Assembly (NCBI RefSeq): GCF_900103785.1
Contig: NZ_FNHE01000012.1
Location: 112,144 to 176,143 of the forward strand
DNA length: 64,000 nucleotides
Direction of reading: 5' to 3'
From: Geodermatophilus siccatus
GTDB lineage: Bacteria; Actinomycetota; Actinomycetes; Mycobacteriales; Geodermatophilaceae
Under the pieces are notes generated by a model that was given only the letters and a program-made list of their open reading frames with translations, had not been told where the DNA came from and made no database searches. A program made the translations under genes and the position numbers. Shown here piece after piece: positions 8,491 to 17,802 of the stretch. Every line of letters starts with the position of its first letter. Within the stretch, counting starts at the first letter, position 1.

Positions 8491-8555
8491 ACCCGTCCGA
8501 GCGTCGAGGGCCCCCGACGGATACACCGGAGGGGGACCCCGCTGGGGAGGCCGGC

Positions 8556-8900
8556 CTACGCAGTGCGCTCCAGGGAGAGCCGCACCGTCTGGACCCGGAT
8601 CGCGTCGTCCGCGAAGACGAAGGTGTCGACGCCTTCCGCCCGGGCCTTCTCGGCGACCGCCGTCCACTCGATCAGCAGCACGTCCCCCTCGAACACCTGG
8701 GTGGGCACCTCCCAGGTGGCGTCCGGGAGGTCACCGAGCAGGGACGTGAACACCTGCCGGATCCCGTCCCTGCCCCGGGTGACGCCCTCGGGGGTGACGA
8801 GGACCGCGTCCTCGGCGTAGTCGGCGACGACGGCGTCGAGGTCGCCTGCACCGACCGCGGCCACGTGGTGCCGGAAGATCTCCTGCGGTGTACGGGCCAT
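8556..8900 (-). CDS. SnoaL-like / NTF2-fold protein
   Basis: A 114-residue protein with the cone-shaped NTF2 fold pattern: an N-terminal helix (EIFRHHVAAVGAGDLDAVVADYAEDAVLV), a TPEGVTRGRDGIRQVF segment, and alternating strands to the end (VLLIEWTAVAE, VDTFVFADDAIRVQTVRL). Such proteins include small isomerases, cyclases and polyketide-tailoring enzymes; the substrate here is unknown. The start is well supported by GGGAGG a few bases upstream of the ATG. No operon partner is evident. Confidence 0.8.
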   Translation of the reverse strand: MARTPQEIFRHHVAAVGAGDLDAVVADYAEDAVLVTPEGVTRGRDGIRQVFTSLLGDLPDATWEVPTQVFEGDVLLIEWTAVAEKARAEGVDTFVFADDAIRVQTVRLSLERTA

Positions 8901-8970
8901 GTGTTCCTCCCGGGGTTCCTCTCCGGTCGGGAGCGAGCATGCCCCGGGAGCGTGCCGGCGGGCAGGGTCT

Positions 8971-10584
8971 TCAGGCAGTGCCGGTGAGGGCCGGGTCGAC
9001 GGTGCGGCCGGTGATCAGGTCGGCCGCCCGCTCGGCGATCATGATCGTCGGGGCGTTGGTGTTGCCGCGCACCAGCGTCGGCATCACCGAGGCGTCGACC
9101 ACCCGCAGCCCGTCGACGCCGTGCACCCGCAGCTGCGGGTCGACCACCGCGTCGTCGCCGGTGCCCATCCGGCACGAGGACACCGGGTGGTACAGCGACT
9201 CGAGGGTCTCGCGCACCGCCTGCCGCAGCCCCTCCCGGGAGCGCACCGTGCCGCCGGGGGACCACTCCTCGGCCAGGACGGCGGCCAGGGGGCCGGTCGA
9301 CGCGATCTCGCGCGCCTTCTCGACCCCGCACACCAGCGCGTCGAGGTCGCGCTCGTCGGCGAGGTAGCCGGCGTCGATGGCCGGCGCCCAGGTCGGGTCG
9401 GCCGAGCGCAGCCGCACCGAGCCGCGGGAGTGCACCCGCACCAGGACGGCAGCGGCGGTGAACGCGTCGACGTCGGGGTCGACCTCCGCCTGCCGCCAGA
9501 ACTTGACCGGCAGGAAGTGGTACTGCAGGTCCGGTTCCGGCAGCTCCGGCCGGGAGCGGGTGAACAGCCCGGCCTCGGCCAGGTTCGAGGTCAGCGGCCC
9601 GCGGCGGGCGCCGAACCAGCGCGCGTAGCCCGAGGGCGACTCCGCCCGGAACAGCGACCGCCCCGACCGGGTGTGCCAGACGACCGGCACCAGCGGGTGG
9701 TCCTGCAGGCCGCCGCCGACCCCGGGGAGGTCGTGGACGACGTCCAGGCCGACCTCGTGCAGGTGCGCTCCCGGCCCGATGCCGGAGAGCATGAGCAGCT
9801 GCGGCGAGTTGACCGCCCCGCCGGCCAGCACCACCTCGGCCGCGGCGTGCGCGGTGCGGGCCTGCCCGCCGGACCGGTACTCGACGCCGGTGGCCCGCCC
9901 GCCCGAGAGGAGCACCCGGGTGGTCAGCGCGCCGGTCCGCACGGTCAGGTTGGGCCGGGCGGCGGCCGGGTGCAGGTAGGCGTCCGCGGCCGACCAGCGG
10001 CGGCCGCGGCGCTGGGTGAGCTGGTAGAGCCCGACACCCTCCTGGGTGGCGCCGTTGAAGTCGTCGTTGCGCGGGTACCCGGCGGCGACCGCGGACTCCA
10101 CGGCCGCCCGCGACCAGGTGTGCGGCGAGCGCGGGTCCTCCACCCGCAACGGCCCGCCGGCGCCGTGGAAGCGGTCGGCACCGCGGGCGTTGTCCTCCAT
10201 CCGGCGGAACAGCGGCAGCACGTGCTCGTAGGACCACGACGGGTCGCCGGTCAGCTCGGCCCACTCGTCGTAGTCGCACGAGCTCCCCCGGACGTAGATC
10301 ATCGCGTTGATCGACGACGACCCGCCCAGCAGCTTGCCCCGCGGCCAGAACAGCCGCCGCCCGCCCAGACCGGGCTGGGGCTCGGTCGTGTAGTTCCAGT
10401 CCCGCCGGGTGCGCCAGACCTTGTGCAGCGCGGCCGGGACCTGCACCTCCAGGACGTCGTCCGAACCGCCGGCCTCCAGCAGCAGCACCCGCAGCGACGG
10501 GTCCTCGGAGAGCCGCGCGGCCAGCGCGCAGCCGGCCGAGCCCGCGCCCACGACGACGACGTCGAACTCCTCGCTGCTGGTCAC
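8971..10584 (-). CDS. GMC-family FAD oxidoreductase (alcohol/choline dehydrogenase-like)
   Basis: A 537-residue flavoenzyme. The dinucleotide fold GAGSAG is at about 12-17, followed by LLEAGG, the GMC signature [13 protein letters not shown] near residue 90, the second signature GGAVNSPQLLMLSGIG near residue 260, and the active-site region LYHPVSSCRMG with the closing NTNAPTIMIAERAADLI. GMC enzymes oxidise primary alcohols to aldehydes. The GTG start overlaps the stop of the upstream aldehyde dehydrogenase gene by four bases, so the pair should be translationally coupled and act in sequence, alcohol to aldehyde to acid. It is a paralogue of the choline dehydrogenase at 58838. Confidence 0.88.
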   Translation of the reverse strand: MTSSEEFDVVVVGAGSAGCALAARLSEDPSLRVLLLEAGGSDDVLEVQVPAALHKVWRTRRDWNYTTEPQPGLGGRRLFWPRGKLLGGSSSINAMIYVRGSSCDYDEWAELTGDPSWSYEHVLPLFRRMEDNARGADRFHGAGGPLRVEDPRSPHTWSRAAVESAVAAGYPRNDDFNGATQEGVGLYQLTQRRGRRWSAADAYLHPAAARPNLTVRTGALTTRVLLSGGRATGVEYRSGGQARTAHAAAEVVLAGGAVNSPQLLMLSGIGPGAHLHEVGLDVVHDLPGVGGGLQDHPLVPVVWHTRSGRSLFRAESPSGYARWFGARRGPLTSNLAEAGLFTRSRPELPEPDLQYHFLPVKFWRQAEVDPDVDAFTAAAVLVRVHSRGSVRLRSADPTWAPAIDAGYLADERDLDALVCGVEKAREIASTGPLAAVLAEEWSPGGTVRSREGLRQAVRETLESLYHPVSSCRMGTGDDAVVDPQLRVHGVDGLRVVDASVMPTLVRGNTNAPTIMIAERAADLITGRTVDPALTGTA

Positions 10585-12092
10585 CGGTGCCGCCCGTGCA
10601 CGAGGCCCACCACGCGGGCGAGCGCGTCGGCGGCCGCGGCGGGCCGGGCGAAGCTCATCAGGTCCACCGGGATCCCGAAACGCCGGCGGGTGATGGCCTT
10701 GGCGCGGGTGAACTCGCGCAGCCCGTCCTCGCCGTGGATCCGGCCGAAGCCGCTCTCGCCCACGCCGCCGAAGGGCAGCGCCGGCACCGAGGCGAAGGTG
10801 AGCACGGAGTTCACCGACGTCATGCCGCTCCGCATCCGGCGGGCGAGGTCCATCGCGCGGGCCCTGGACCGGGAGAACACGGCGCCGGCCAGGCCGTGGG
10901 GGTTGGCGTTGGTCCGCTCGAGGGCCTCTTCTGCGTCGCGCACGCGCGTGATGGTCAGCGTCGGGCCGAAGGTCTCCTCGCGGACCGCGGCGGAGGTCTC
11001 CGGGACGTCGAGCAGCACGGTCGGCGCGACCACGCGGCCCTCCACCGTGCCCCCGGCCGCGATCCGGCCACCGGCGGCGACCGCGTCGTCCAGGTGCCGG
11101 CGGACGACGTCGGTCTGGGCGGCCATCGTCATCGGGCCGTACGCGGCCGCGTCGTCGGTGCCCGGGCGCAGTCCGCGCACCTTCTCGGTCACCTCGGCGA
11201 CGAAGGCGTCGTACACCCGCTCGGTGGCGTAGACCCGCTCGATGCCGATGCAGGTCTGCCCGGCGTTGCTCATCGCGCCCCACACGGCGGCGTCGGCCGC
11301 GGCGGCCACGTCGGCGTCGTCGTCGACGATCATCGCGTCCTTGCCGCCGAGCTCCATGAGGACCGGTGTGAGGGTCGCAGCGGCCGCGGCCATGACCCTC
11401 CGGCCGGTGGCAGCCGAGCCGGTGAAGGCCAGCTTGCCCACGCCCGCGCGGCACAGTGCCGCGCCGGTCTCCCCGAGGCCGGTGACGACCTGCAGGGCGT
11501 CCGGGACGTCGGGGACGGCGGCCCGCCAGGCGTCGGCCAGCCACGTGCCCACGGCCGGCGTGTGCTCGGAGGGCTTGAAGACGACGGCGTTGCCGGCCGC
11601 CAGCGCGTAGGCGATCGAGCCCATCGGCGTGAACACCGGGTAGTTCCACGGGCCGATCACGCCGACGACGCCGAGCGGCTGGTACTCCAGCCACGCCGCG
11701 TGGTTGGCCGCCAGCAGGCCCGGGCTCACCCGGCGCGGGCCGAGCACCTTGCGCGCGTGGGTGGCCGCCCAGGCGAGGTGGTCGACGGTGAGGGTGATCT
11801 CGAGGATCGCGTCGGCGTGCGGCTTGCCGTTCTCCCGGTGCACCAGGTCGGCCAGCTCGTGCACCCGGCGGGCGAGGTGGCCGCGGTAGGCCGCCAGCCG
11901 CGTCCGGCGGCCGTCGAAGCCGAGGTCGGCCCACGTCGCGGCGGCCGCGCGGGCACGGTCCACGGCCGCGCGGACGTCGTCCGGCCCGTGCACGGGGAAC
12001 ACGCCGACGACCGCGCCCGTGGCGGGCGCGGTCGACTCGAACGTCTCGGCGGCGGGGCTCCCGGCGCCGCCCCTCTGCTCGGCCAGTGGCAT
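10581..12092 (-). CDS. Aldehyde dehydrogenase
   Basis: A 503-residue NAD(P)-dependent aldehyde dehydrogenase. Visible motifs are GPWNYPVFTP at 147-156, FKPSEHTP at 172-179, the catalytic Glu247 in MELGGKD and the nucleophile Cys281 in GQTCIGIE. Length and motifs are normal. It oxidises an aldehyde to an acid in the cytosol; the substrate is unknown, but the overlapping GMC gene downstream suggests it consumes the aldehyde produced by that enzyme. No regulator gene adjoins the pair. Confidence 0.9.
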   Translation of the reverse strand: MPLAEQRGGAGSPAAETFESTAPATGAVVGVFPVHGPDDVRAAVDRARAAAATWADLGFDGRRTRLAAYRGHLARRVHELADLVHRENGKPHADAILEITLTVDHLAWAATHARKVLGPRRVSPGLLAANHAAWLEYQPLGVVGVIGPWNYPVFTPMGSIAYALAAGNAVVFKPSEHTPAVGTWLADAWRAAVPDVPDALQVVTGLGETGAALCRAGVGKLAFTGSAATGRRVMAAAAATLTPVLMELGGKDAMIVDDDADVAAAADAAVWGAMSNAGQTCIGIERVYATERVYDAFVAEVTEKVRGLRPGTDDAAAYGPMTMAAQTDVVRRHLDDAVAAGGRIAAGGTVEGRVVAPTVLLDVPETSAAVREETFGPTLTITRVRDAEEALERTNANPHGLAGAVFSRSRARAMDLARRMRSGMTSVNSVLTFASVPALPFGGVGESGFGRIHGEDGLREFTRAKAITRRRFGIPVDLMSFARPAAAADALARVVGLVHGRHR

Positions 12093-12138
12093 GGGAACGC
12101 AGGTTACTCGCCGGTAGCAGCCGCGCCCGTGGTCCCGC

Positions 12139-13071
12139 TCAGCGGGCCGGGGCCAGCTCCTCCCGCTCGAGCGCCTCGCGGTCGGACTCCAGCACGTCGG
12201 CCGCGGCCACCACGATGTTCGGGTCCGGTTGCCTGACGACCGCCTCGTCCTTGCCCTCGTAGGGCAGCGAGCAGAGCACGTAGCGCAGCGCCTCCAGCCG
12301 GGCCCGCTTCTTGTCGTTGCTCTTGATCACCGTCCACGGCGCGTGGTCGGTGTCGGTGGCGGCGAACATCGCCTCCTTGGCCGCGGTGTAGTCGTCCCAG
12401 TGGTCCAGCGAGGCCAGGTCGGTGGGGGAGAGCTTCCACTGCCGCACCGGGTCGATCCGCCGGACGATGAAGCGGGTGCGCTGCTCGCGCCGGGACACCG
12501 AGAACCAGAACTTCACCAGCCGGATGCCGCTGTCGACGAGCATCCGCTCGAACTCCGGCGCCTGGCGCATGAACCGCTGGTACTGCTCGTCGGTGCAGTA
12601 GCCCATCACCCGCTCGACGCCGGCGCGGTTGTACCAGGACCGGTCGAACAGGGCGATCTCCCCGGCGGCGGGCAGGTGCGCCACGTAGCGCTGGAAGTAC
12701 CACTGGGTCTGCTCGCGCTCCGAGGGCTTGTCCAGCGCGACCACCTTCGTGCCGCGGGGGTTGAGGTGCTCGGTGAAGCGCTTGATGGTGCCGCCCTTGC
12801 CGGCGGCGTCGCGGCCCTCGAAGAGGACGACGACTTGCTGGCCGGTCTCCTTCACCCAGCCCTGCAGCCGCAGCAGCTGGATCTGCAGCCGGCGCTTCTC
12901 CCGCTCGTACTCCTTGCGCGGCAGCCGCTCGCTGTACGGATAGCCCTCCCGCCAGGTCTCGATCCGCTCGCCGTCGGGGCCGAAGAGCTCCCCGTCGTCG
13001 TCCCAGTCCTCGTCGGAGTCGTCGTCGGGGAGGGCCTGCAACCGGTACTGGGACACGTCGATCTCGGACAC
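12139..13071 (-). CDS. ppk2: Polyphosphate kinase 2
   Basis: A 310-residue PPK2-family enzyme that transfers phosphate between polyphosphate and nucleotides. Walker A is FEGRDAAGKGGTIKR near residue 88 and Walker B is ALFDRSWYNRAGVERVMG; the lid region carries Arg-rich FSVSRREQRTRF and RRIDPVRQWKLSP. The N-terminal 45 residues are acidic (DDDSDEDWDDD). The GTG at 13071 is preferred to the ATG at 13104 because the family starts close to this point and it leaves room for a promoter before the divergent gene at 13114. It may support energy or phosphate homeostasis under stress. Confidence 0.9.
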   Translation of the reverse strand: MSEIDVSQYRLQALPDDDSDEDWDDDGELFGPDGERIETWREGYPYSERLPRKEYEREKRRLQIQLLRLQGWVKETGQQVVVLFEGRDAAGKGGTIKRFTEHLNPRGTKVVALDKPSEREQTQWYFQRYVAHLPAAGEIALFDRSWYNRAGVERVMGYCTDEQYQRFMRQAPEFERMLVDSGIRLVKFWFSVSRREQRTRFIVRRIDPVRQWKLSPTDLASLDHWDDYTAAKEAMFAATDTDHAPWTVIKSNDKKRARLEALRYVLCSLPYEGKDEAVVRQPDPNIVVAAADVLESDREALEREELAPAR

Positions 13072-13113
13072 GCACCGGGGGGTACCCCTCCGCGCCGCTG
13101 CCATGCTGACGGT

Positions 13114-16100
13114 GTGGCCGACCCCTCCGATGCCTCGGGAGCCGACCTCTCCGACGTCCCGGGAGCCGATCCCTTCGACACCGCCGGGCTGCGGCGCCGG
13201 GTGCTCGCCGCCTGGGCCGACTCCCCGGCCCGCTTCCGCGAGGACGCCAACGCCGAGGATGACCTCGTCCGCGGCGGCTACCGCGACCGTCTGCTGGTCG
13301 AGCTGGCGCAGAACGCCGCCGACGCCGCCGCCCGGGCGGGCGTGCCGGGGCGGCTGCGGCTCGAGCTGGCCGACGACGGCGCCGGGAGGGAGGTGCTGCG
13401 TGCGGCCAACACCGGAGCCCCGCTCGACGCCGCCGGGGTGCAGGGCCTGGCCACCCTCCGCGCGTCGGCCAAGCGCGAGCAGCAGGGGTCCGCAGGCCGG
13501 TCCGGGGGCGCGGGCGGCTCGAGGCCCGACACCGTGGGCAGGTCCGTGGTCTCAGGCGGGCCGCGCATCGAGACGGTCGGCAGGTTCGGGGTGGGCTTCG
13601 CCGCGGTGCTCGCGGTCACCGACGAGCCGGCGGTGCACTCCACCACCGGCGGGGTCGCGTTCAGCGCCGACCGCACCCGGGCCGAGGTCGCCGGCATCCC
13701 CGCGCTGACCGACGAGGTGGCCCGCCGGGACGGCGCGGTGCCGGTGCTGCGGCTGCCCTGGCCGGCCGAGGGGACCCCGCCCGAGGGCTTCGCCACCGAG
13801 GTGGTGCTGCCGCTGCGCGCCGGGTCGAGGGCCGCCGTCCGGGCCGCGCTCGAGGAGCTCGAGGCCGAGCTGCTGCTCGCGCTGCCCGGCCTCGCCGGGA
13901 TCGACGTCGTCCTCGGCGGCGCGGTGCGGTCGCTGGCGGTGCGGTACGCGGACACGCGGGTCCAGCTGACCGACGGTGACCGGACGACGACCTGGCGGCT
14001 CGAGCAGCGGGGCGGCCTGCTGCCCGAGGAGCTGCTCGCCGGCCGGCCGGTCGAGGAGCGGGAGCGCCGCGCCTGGTCGCTCACCTGGGCGGTGCCGGTG
14101 GACGACGACGGCCGTCCGGTGCCCCTGCCGCTGCCGCAGCGGGTGCACGCCCCGACGCCCAGCGACGAGCCGCTGACCCTGCCCGCCCGGCTGATCGCCC
14201 CGTTCCCGCTGGGGCCCGACCGGCGGCACGTGCTCCCCGGGCCGGTCACCGACGCGCTGGTGGCCGAGGCGGCCGGTGCCTACGCCGACCTCGTCGCGGG
14301 GCTGGCCGACCGGGTGGGCGGGGACGGCAGTGTGCTCGCGCTGGTGCCGCGCGTCGGACTGGCCGGCGCCGAGCTGGACGCAGCCCTGGGCACCGCGGCG
14401 CTGGAGCGGCTGCGCGAGGCCGCGTGGCTGCCGGTGGCCGGGACGGAGCGCGACCGCCAGCCGCCCGGCCGGGCCGCGGTGCTCGCCGAGCCGACGGAGG
14501 ACCGGGTGGCCGCGCTGACCGGCGTCCTGCCCGGGCTGCTGCCGGCGGCCTGGGCCGGCCGGGTCGACCTGCCCGCGCTGGCCGCCCTCGGGGTGCGCCG
14601 GGTCGGCACCGCCGAGGCGGTGGAGGCGGTCCGCGGCGTCGCCCGGCCGCCCGCGTGGTGGGCGCGGCTCTACGCCGCCCTGGACGGCGCCGAGCGCGAG
14701 GAGCTGGCTGCGCTGCCGGTGCCGCTCGCCGACGGCCGCACCGCGCACGGGCCGTCGGGGGTGCTGCTGCCCGACGGGGGGCTGCCGGTGGCACGACTGG
14801 GCCCGCTCGGGCTGCGGGTGGCCCATCCGGACGCCGTCGTCCTGCCCGCCGCTCGCAGGCTGCTCGAGCGGCTCGGCGCCCGCCCGGCGACCGCTGCCGC
14901 GGTGCTCGACGACCCGGAGGTGCGGGCGGCGGTCGAGGCCTCGGTCGACGCGGCCGACGACGGCTGGGACCCCGACCGCGATCCGGCCGCGTTCGCCGAC
15001 GCCGTCCTGGCGCTGGTCGCCGCGGCGGGTCCCGCGCCCGGGGAGCTGCCGTGGCTGGCCGAGCTGGCGCTGCCCGACGCCGACGGCGGCTGGGCGCCGG
15101 CGGGGGAGCTGGTGCTGCCCGGGTCGCGGTTCGCCGCCGTGCTGGCCGACGGGGCGCTGGGGACGCTGGACCCCGCGGTGGACGCCGACCCGGACGTGCT
15201 TCGCGCCGTGGGCGTGCTCGACGGCTTCGCGCTCGTCTCCGCCGAGGACCCCGACGACCTCGACGTCGACGGCGCGCAGGACTGGGCCGACGCCGTCCTC
15301 GACCGGCTGCCCGCCGACGCGCCGGCGCCGTCCTGGCCGCCGCTGACCGCCGTCCGGGACCTCGAACTGGTCGCCGACTGGGCCGGCGCGCTGCCGCTGC
15401 TGGCCGAGCTGCCCGCGCGGGCGTGGGCCGATGTCGTCCTCGACGGGGTGCCGGCGCCCGGCTACCTGCGCTGGTGGCTGGGGACCCACCCGGTGCTCGG
15501 CGGGCGGCGTCCGGACCGGCTGCGGCACCCGGACGCGGCGGAGTTGCGGGGACTGTACGAACCGGCCGACGCCGCCCCGGCCCTGCTCGACCTGCTGCGG
15601 CTCCCGGCCTCGGTGGACGACGTCCTGGCCGACGTCGACGGCGCGCTCGACCTGCTCCACCGGCTCGGCGACCCGCGACGGACCGTCGCCCCGGCGGTGC
15701 TGCGCACCGTGCACGCCCGGCTCGCCGCGGCACTCGACGGCGTCGACGCGGCCCCGCCGGACCGGGTGCGCGTGGCCCCGGACCGCGTGGTGCCCGCCGC
15801 GCAGGCCGTCGTCCTCGACGCGCCGTGGTTCCTGCCACTGGTCGACTCCGCGCTCGTGCCCGCGGGCGGGGCGCCCGGTCCGGTCGCCGACCTGCTGGAC
15901 CTGCCGCTGGCCGGGGAGGTGGTCCGGGCGCGGGTGGAGAGCCGCCCGGCGCGCACTCTGCGCTGGGCCGACGTCCCGGGGGCGGGGCTGGCCGCCGCAC
16001 GGCTGGGCGTGGGCGAGCTGTCCGGCGAGGTCGCCGTCCACGAGCCGCTGCGGGTCGGTGGTCGGGTGGTGCCGTGGTGGCCGGGGAACGGGGTCGACCA

Positions 16101-16242
16101 CGTCGACGGCACACCGGACGCGCTCGGGCGCGCGCTGGCCTGGGGGGCGGGGGCGTGGCCGCTGCGCCAGGCGCTGGCCGAGGCGTTCGCGCACCCCGAC
16201 CGTGCCGCCGCGCTCGCCGCCGAGGACGCCGTCGGACCGTGA
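13114..16242 (+). CDS. Sacsin N-terminal ATPase-like (GHKL) large protein
   Basis: A 1042-residue protein whose first 170 residues form a GHKL/Hsp90-type ATP site: N-box ELAQNAADA at 63-71, LRAANTGAP at 95-103, and the glycine lid GRFGVGF at 156-162. Between the last two boxes lies a Gly/Ser-rich insert (about 122-150) containing an imperfect repeat of the lid sequence. The remaining 850 residues are Ala/Leu/Asp-rich with no motif I recognise, matching the sacsin-like proteins that databases often label Hsp90-like. A chaperone-like role is possible but unproven. It diverges from PPK2 by 42 bases. The GTG start is chosen from homology to the N-box; the ribosome site is weak. Confidence 0.75.
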   Translation: MADPSDASGADLSDVPGADPFDTAGLRRRVLAAWADSPARFREDANAEDDLVRGGYRDRLLVELAQNAADAAARAGVPGRLRLELADDGAGREVLRAANTGAPLDAAGVQGLATLRASAKREQQGSAGRSGGAGGSRPDTVGRSVVSGGPRIETVGRFGVGFAAVLAVTDEPAVHSTTGGVAFSADRTRAEVAGIPALTDEVARRDGAVPVLRLPWPAEGTPPEGFATEVVLPLRAGSRAAVRAALEELEAELLLALPGLAGIDVVLGGAVRSLAVRYADTRVQLTDGDRTTTWRLEQRGGLLPEELLAGRPVEERERRAWSLTWAVPVDDDGRPVPLPLPQRVHAPTPSDEPLTLPARLIAPFPLGPDRRHVLPGPVTDALVAEAAGAYADLVAGLADRVGGDGSVLALVPRVGLAGAELDAALGTAALERLREAAWLPVAGTERDRQPPGRAAVLAEPTEDRVAALTGVLPGLLPAAWAGRVDLPALAALGVRRVGTAEAVEAVRGVARPPAWWARLYAALDGAEREELAALPVPLADGRTAHGPSGVLLPDGGLPVARLGPLGLRVAHPDAVVLPAARRLLERLGARPATAAAVLDDPEVRAAVEASVDAADDGWDPDRDPAAFADAVLALVAAAGPAPGELPWLAELALPDADGGWAPAGELVLPGSRFAAVLADGALGTLDPAVDADPDVLRAVGVLDGFALVSAEDPDDLDVDGAQDWADAVLDRLPADAPAPSWPPLTAVRDLELVADWAGALPLLAELPARAWADVVLDGVPAPGYLRWWLGTHPVLGGRRPDRLRHPDAAELRGLYEPADAAPALLDLLRLPASVDDVLADVDGALDLLHRLGDPRRTVAPAVLRTVHARLAAALDGVDAAPPDRVRVAPDRVVPAAQAVVLDAPWFLPLVDSALVPAGGAPGPVADLLDLPLAGEVVRARVESRPARTLRWADVPGAGLAAARLGVGELSGEVAVHEPLRVGGRVVPWWPGNGVDHVDGTPDALGRALAWGAGAWPLRQALAEAFAHPDRAAALAAEDAVGP

Positions 16243-16274
16243 GTCGGGACCGACGGCGCCCCTGGTGACGGGCC

Positions 16275-16339
16275 TCGGCGGCTCCCTTGCAGGGGTCCGC
16301 CGCGAGCTCGGGGCCGGCGGGGGGCAAGGGGGTCCTCCC
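16275..16339. terminator. Hairpin element between convergent genes
   Basis: CTCCCTTGCAGGGGTCCGCC pairs loosely with GGCGGGGGGCAAGGGGGTCC around a CGCGAGCTCGGGG core. It is a member of the hairpin family in the inverse orientation and can end both flanking transcripts. Confidence 0.55.
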
Positions 16340-16702
16340 TCAGTGCCAGCGGGGCGCGGCCATCGCGCCGGGCGCGTGCCCGTGCGCCGACGGTCGACCG
16401 CTGCGCCCGCCGGCCCTGGCGGGCCCCGGGACGTGCCCGGCCGCGGCGCAGCAGCGGTGCAGCGACAGCCACTGCTCGGCGGTCATGTCGGCGGCGCGCG
16501 TGGTGGGCGGCAGGCCCTCCGACCGCAGCCACCGGGCGCCGGCCGTGCCGGGCAGGACGGCGCGCAGCACGGCGCCGAGGGCGGCACCGGGGCGGGCGAG
16601 GACGGCGTGCGCCAGGCGGTCGAGGTCGGCCGCCTCCGTCTCGGGGAGGGCGGCGCGGGCGGTGGCGGGTGCGCCGTCGAGGGCGCGGTGCGGGCGTGAC
16701 AA
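16340..16702 (-). CDS. Hypothetical small protein, TTG start
   Basis: A 120-residue protein starting at a rare TTG, supported by a clear GGAGG site (CCGGAGGTCTGCC) just upstream. The first half is Ala/Leu-rich and helical, and the second half contains MTAEQWLSLHRCCAAAGH followed by a Gly/Pro/His-rich tail. I do not recognise the family and see no membrane segment. It is convergent with the sacsin-like gene across a hairpin. Confidence 0.5.
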   Translation of the reverse strand: MSRPHRALDGAPATARAALPETEAADLDRLAHAVLARPGAALGAVLRAVLPGTAGARWLRSEGLPPTTRAADMTAEQWLSLHRCCAAAGHVPGPARAGGRSGRPSAHGHAPGAMAAPRWH

Positions 16703-16912
16703 GGCAGACCTCCGGAGGAGGGCAGGGCTGCGCGACCGGCAGCCGGGAGGACAGCGGGGAGGAGGCGCCGGCGCAGGAGGACGGCGCGGACGACGGGGAG
16801 CACGTGCTCGACCCGCGGGGCGTTCCGGGGGACGGGTCAGGACCGCATGCGGACGACGCTACGGACGCGCCGCGGCGCCGTCGACCGGATTACCGGAGCG
16901 CCACCGACCGGC

Positions 16913-17206
16913 TCACCGGCCGGCTCCGCGCTCCGCCTTGCGCCGCTGGTGGGCCTCCCACCGGGCGCGGTCGCGGGCCCGGGCGTCCTTGGTCCGCTCC
17001 CGGCGCTCGGCGCGCCGGCGGGCACGGGCGAGCTCGCGCTGCTCGAAGGAGGGGTGCTGCTCCCAGCCGCTGGACAGCACCGCGACGCCCCAGAGACACA
17101 GGCCGACGATGGCCAGGAAGGAGGCGAGGATCGGGTCGAGCAGCAGGAAGGCGGCGATCGAGCCGACCAGCCAGACCCCACCCCACCCGATCAGTCGCCG
17201 CGCCAC
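16913..17206 (-). CDS. Small membrane protein with basic tail
   Basis: A 97-residue protein from GTG 17206 with two hydrophobic segments (GGVWLVGSIAAFLLL and ILASFLAIVGLCLWGVAVL) followed by a very basic, probably helical C-terminal tail of about 45 residues (RARRRAERRERTKDARARDR). It should sit in the cytoplasmic membrane with the tail inside. Similar small proteins are common and uncharacterised in actinobacteria. The frame continues upstream through an AT-richer promoter-like region, so the shorter form is preferred. Confidence 0.6.
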   Translation of the reverse strand: MARRLIGWGGVWLVGSIAAFLLLDPILASFLAIVGLCLWGVAVLSSGWEQHPSFEQRELARARRRAERRERTKDARARDRARWEAHQRRKAERGAGR

Positions 17207-17436
17207 GCCGTCCAGTATCCCCGTCCGCGGAGCGGACCCGGTCGCCGCACCAGGTCGGGGTCCGGGGCCGCCGGTCCCCGCTCCCCGGCAGGCCTTGATA
17301 TCGGTGTCGGAGGTCCCTACGGTCGGGGGGTAGCGGTTCAACAGTCAGCCGCGGCACCGGATATCGGACTCCGCGTCGTGCCACGGCTGTCGTCGTGGTC
17401 CTCCGCACGGGTTCGCCTACCTCCGAGAGGCGCACC

Positions 17437-17802
17437 GTGACCGCTGCTCCCGTCCCCGACCTGGTCTCCATCGACGTGACCGGGTCCACCGCCACCGGCG
17501 TCCTGCTCACCGTCCGCGGTGAGGTCGACTCCTCCACCGCTCCGCAGTTGCGCGAGGTCCTGGACACGGCCTTCGCCGACGGCGTCCCGACGCTCACCAT
17601 CGACCTCGACGCCGTGACCTTCCTCGACTCCGCCGGTCTGTGCGTGCTCGCCAGCGCCCACCGCCGCGCGACCGAGGCCGGCGTCGCCCTCCGGGTGCTC
17701 GCCTCCAGCCGGGCGGTCGTCCGGCCGCTGCAGATCACCGGCCTCTACGACCTGCTCGCCGTCGAGCAGCCCTCGTCCGGCGCAGGAGTCGGCGCGGCCT
17801 GA
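17437..17802 (+). CDS. STAS-domain anti-anti-sigma factor
   Basis: A 121-residue single STAS domain. The pattern LLTVRGEVDSSTAPQLREVL and the phosphorylation-site region DLDAVTFLDSAGLCVL are those of SpoIIAA/RsbV-type anti-sigma-factor antagonists; the Ser in FLDSAG is the expected phospho-acceptor. In its unphosphorylated form it should bind an anti-sigma kinase and free a stress sigma factor. The GTG start has GAGAGG seven bases upstream. No kinase or sigma gene adjoins it, but a candidate upstream phosphatase (46115-48391) lies 28 kb away. Confidence 0.88.
   Translation: MTAAPVPDLVSIDVTGSTATGVLLTVRGEVDSSTAPQLREVLDTAFADGVPTLTIDLDAVTFLDSAGLCVLASAHRRATEAGVALRVLASSRAVVRPLQITGLYDLLAVEQPSSGAGVGAA

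Noticed and set aside
17297..17436. Stress-sigma (SigB/SigF-type GTTT...GGGTA) promoter before the STAS gene
   Set aside because: A GGGGTAG string exists, but no GTTT-like -35 lies at proper spacing on the same strand. The repeated GATATCGG is too short to interpret.
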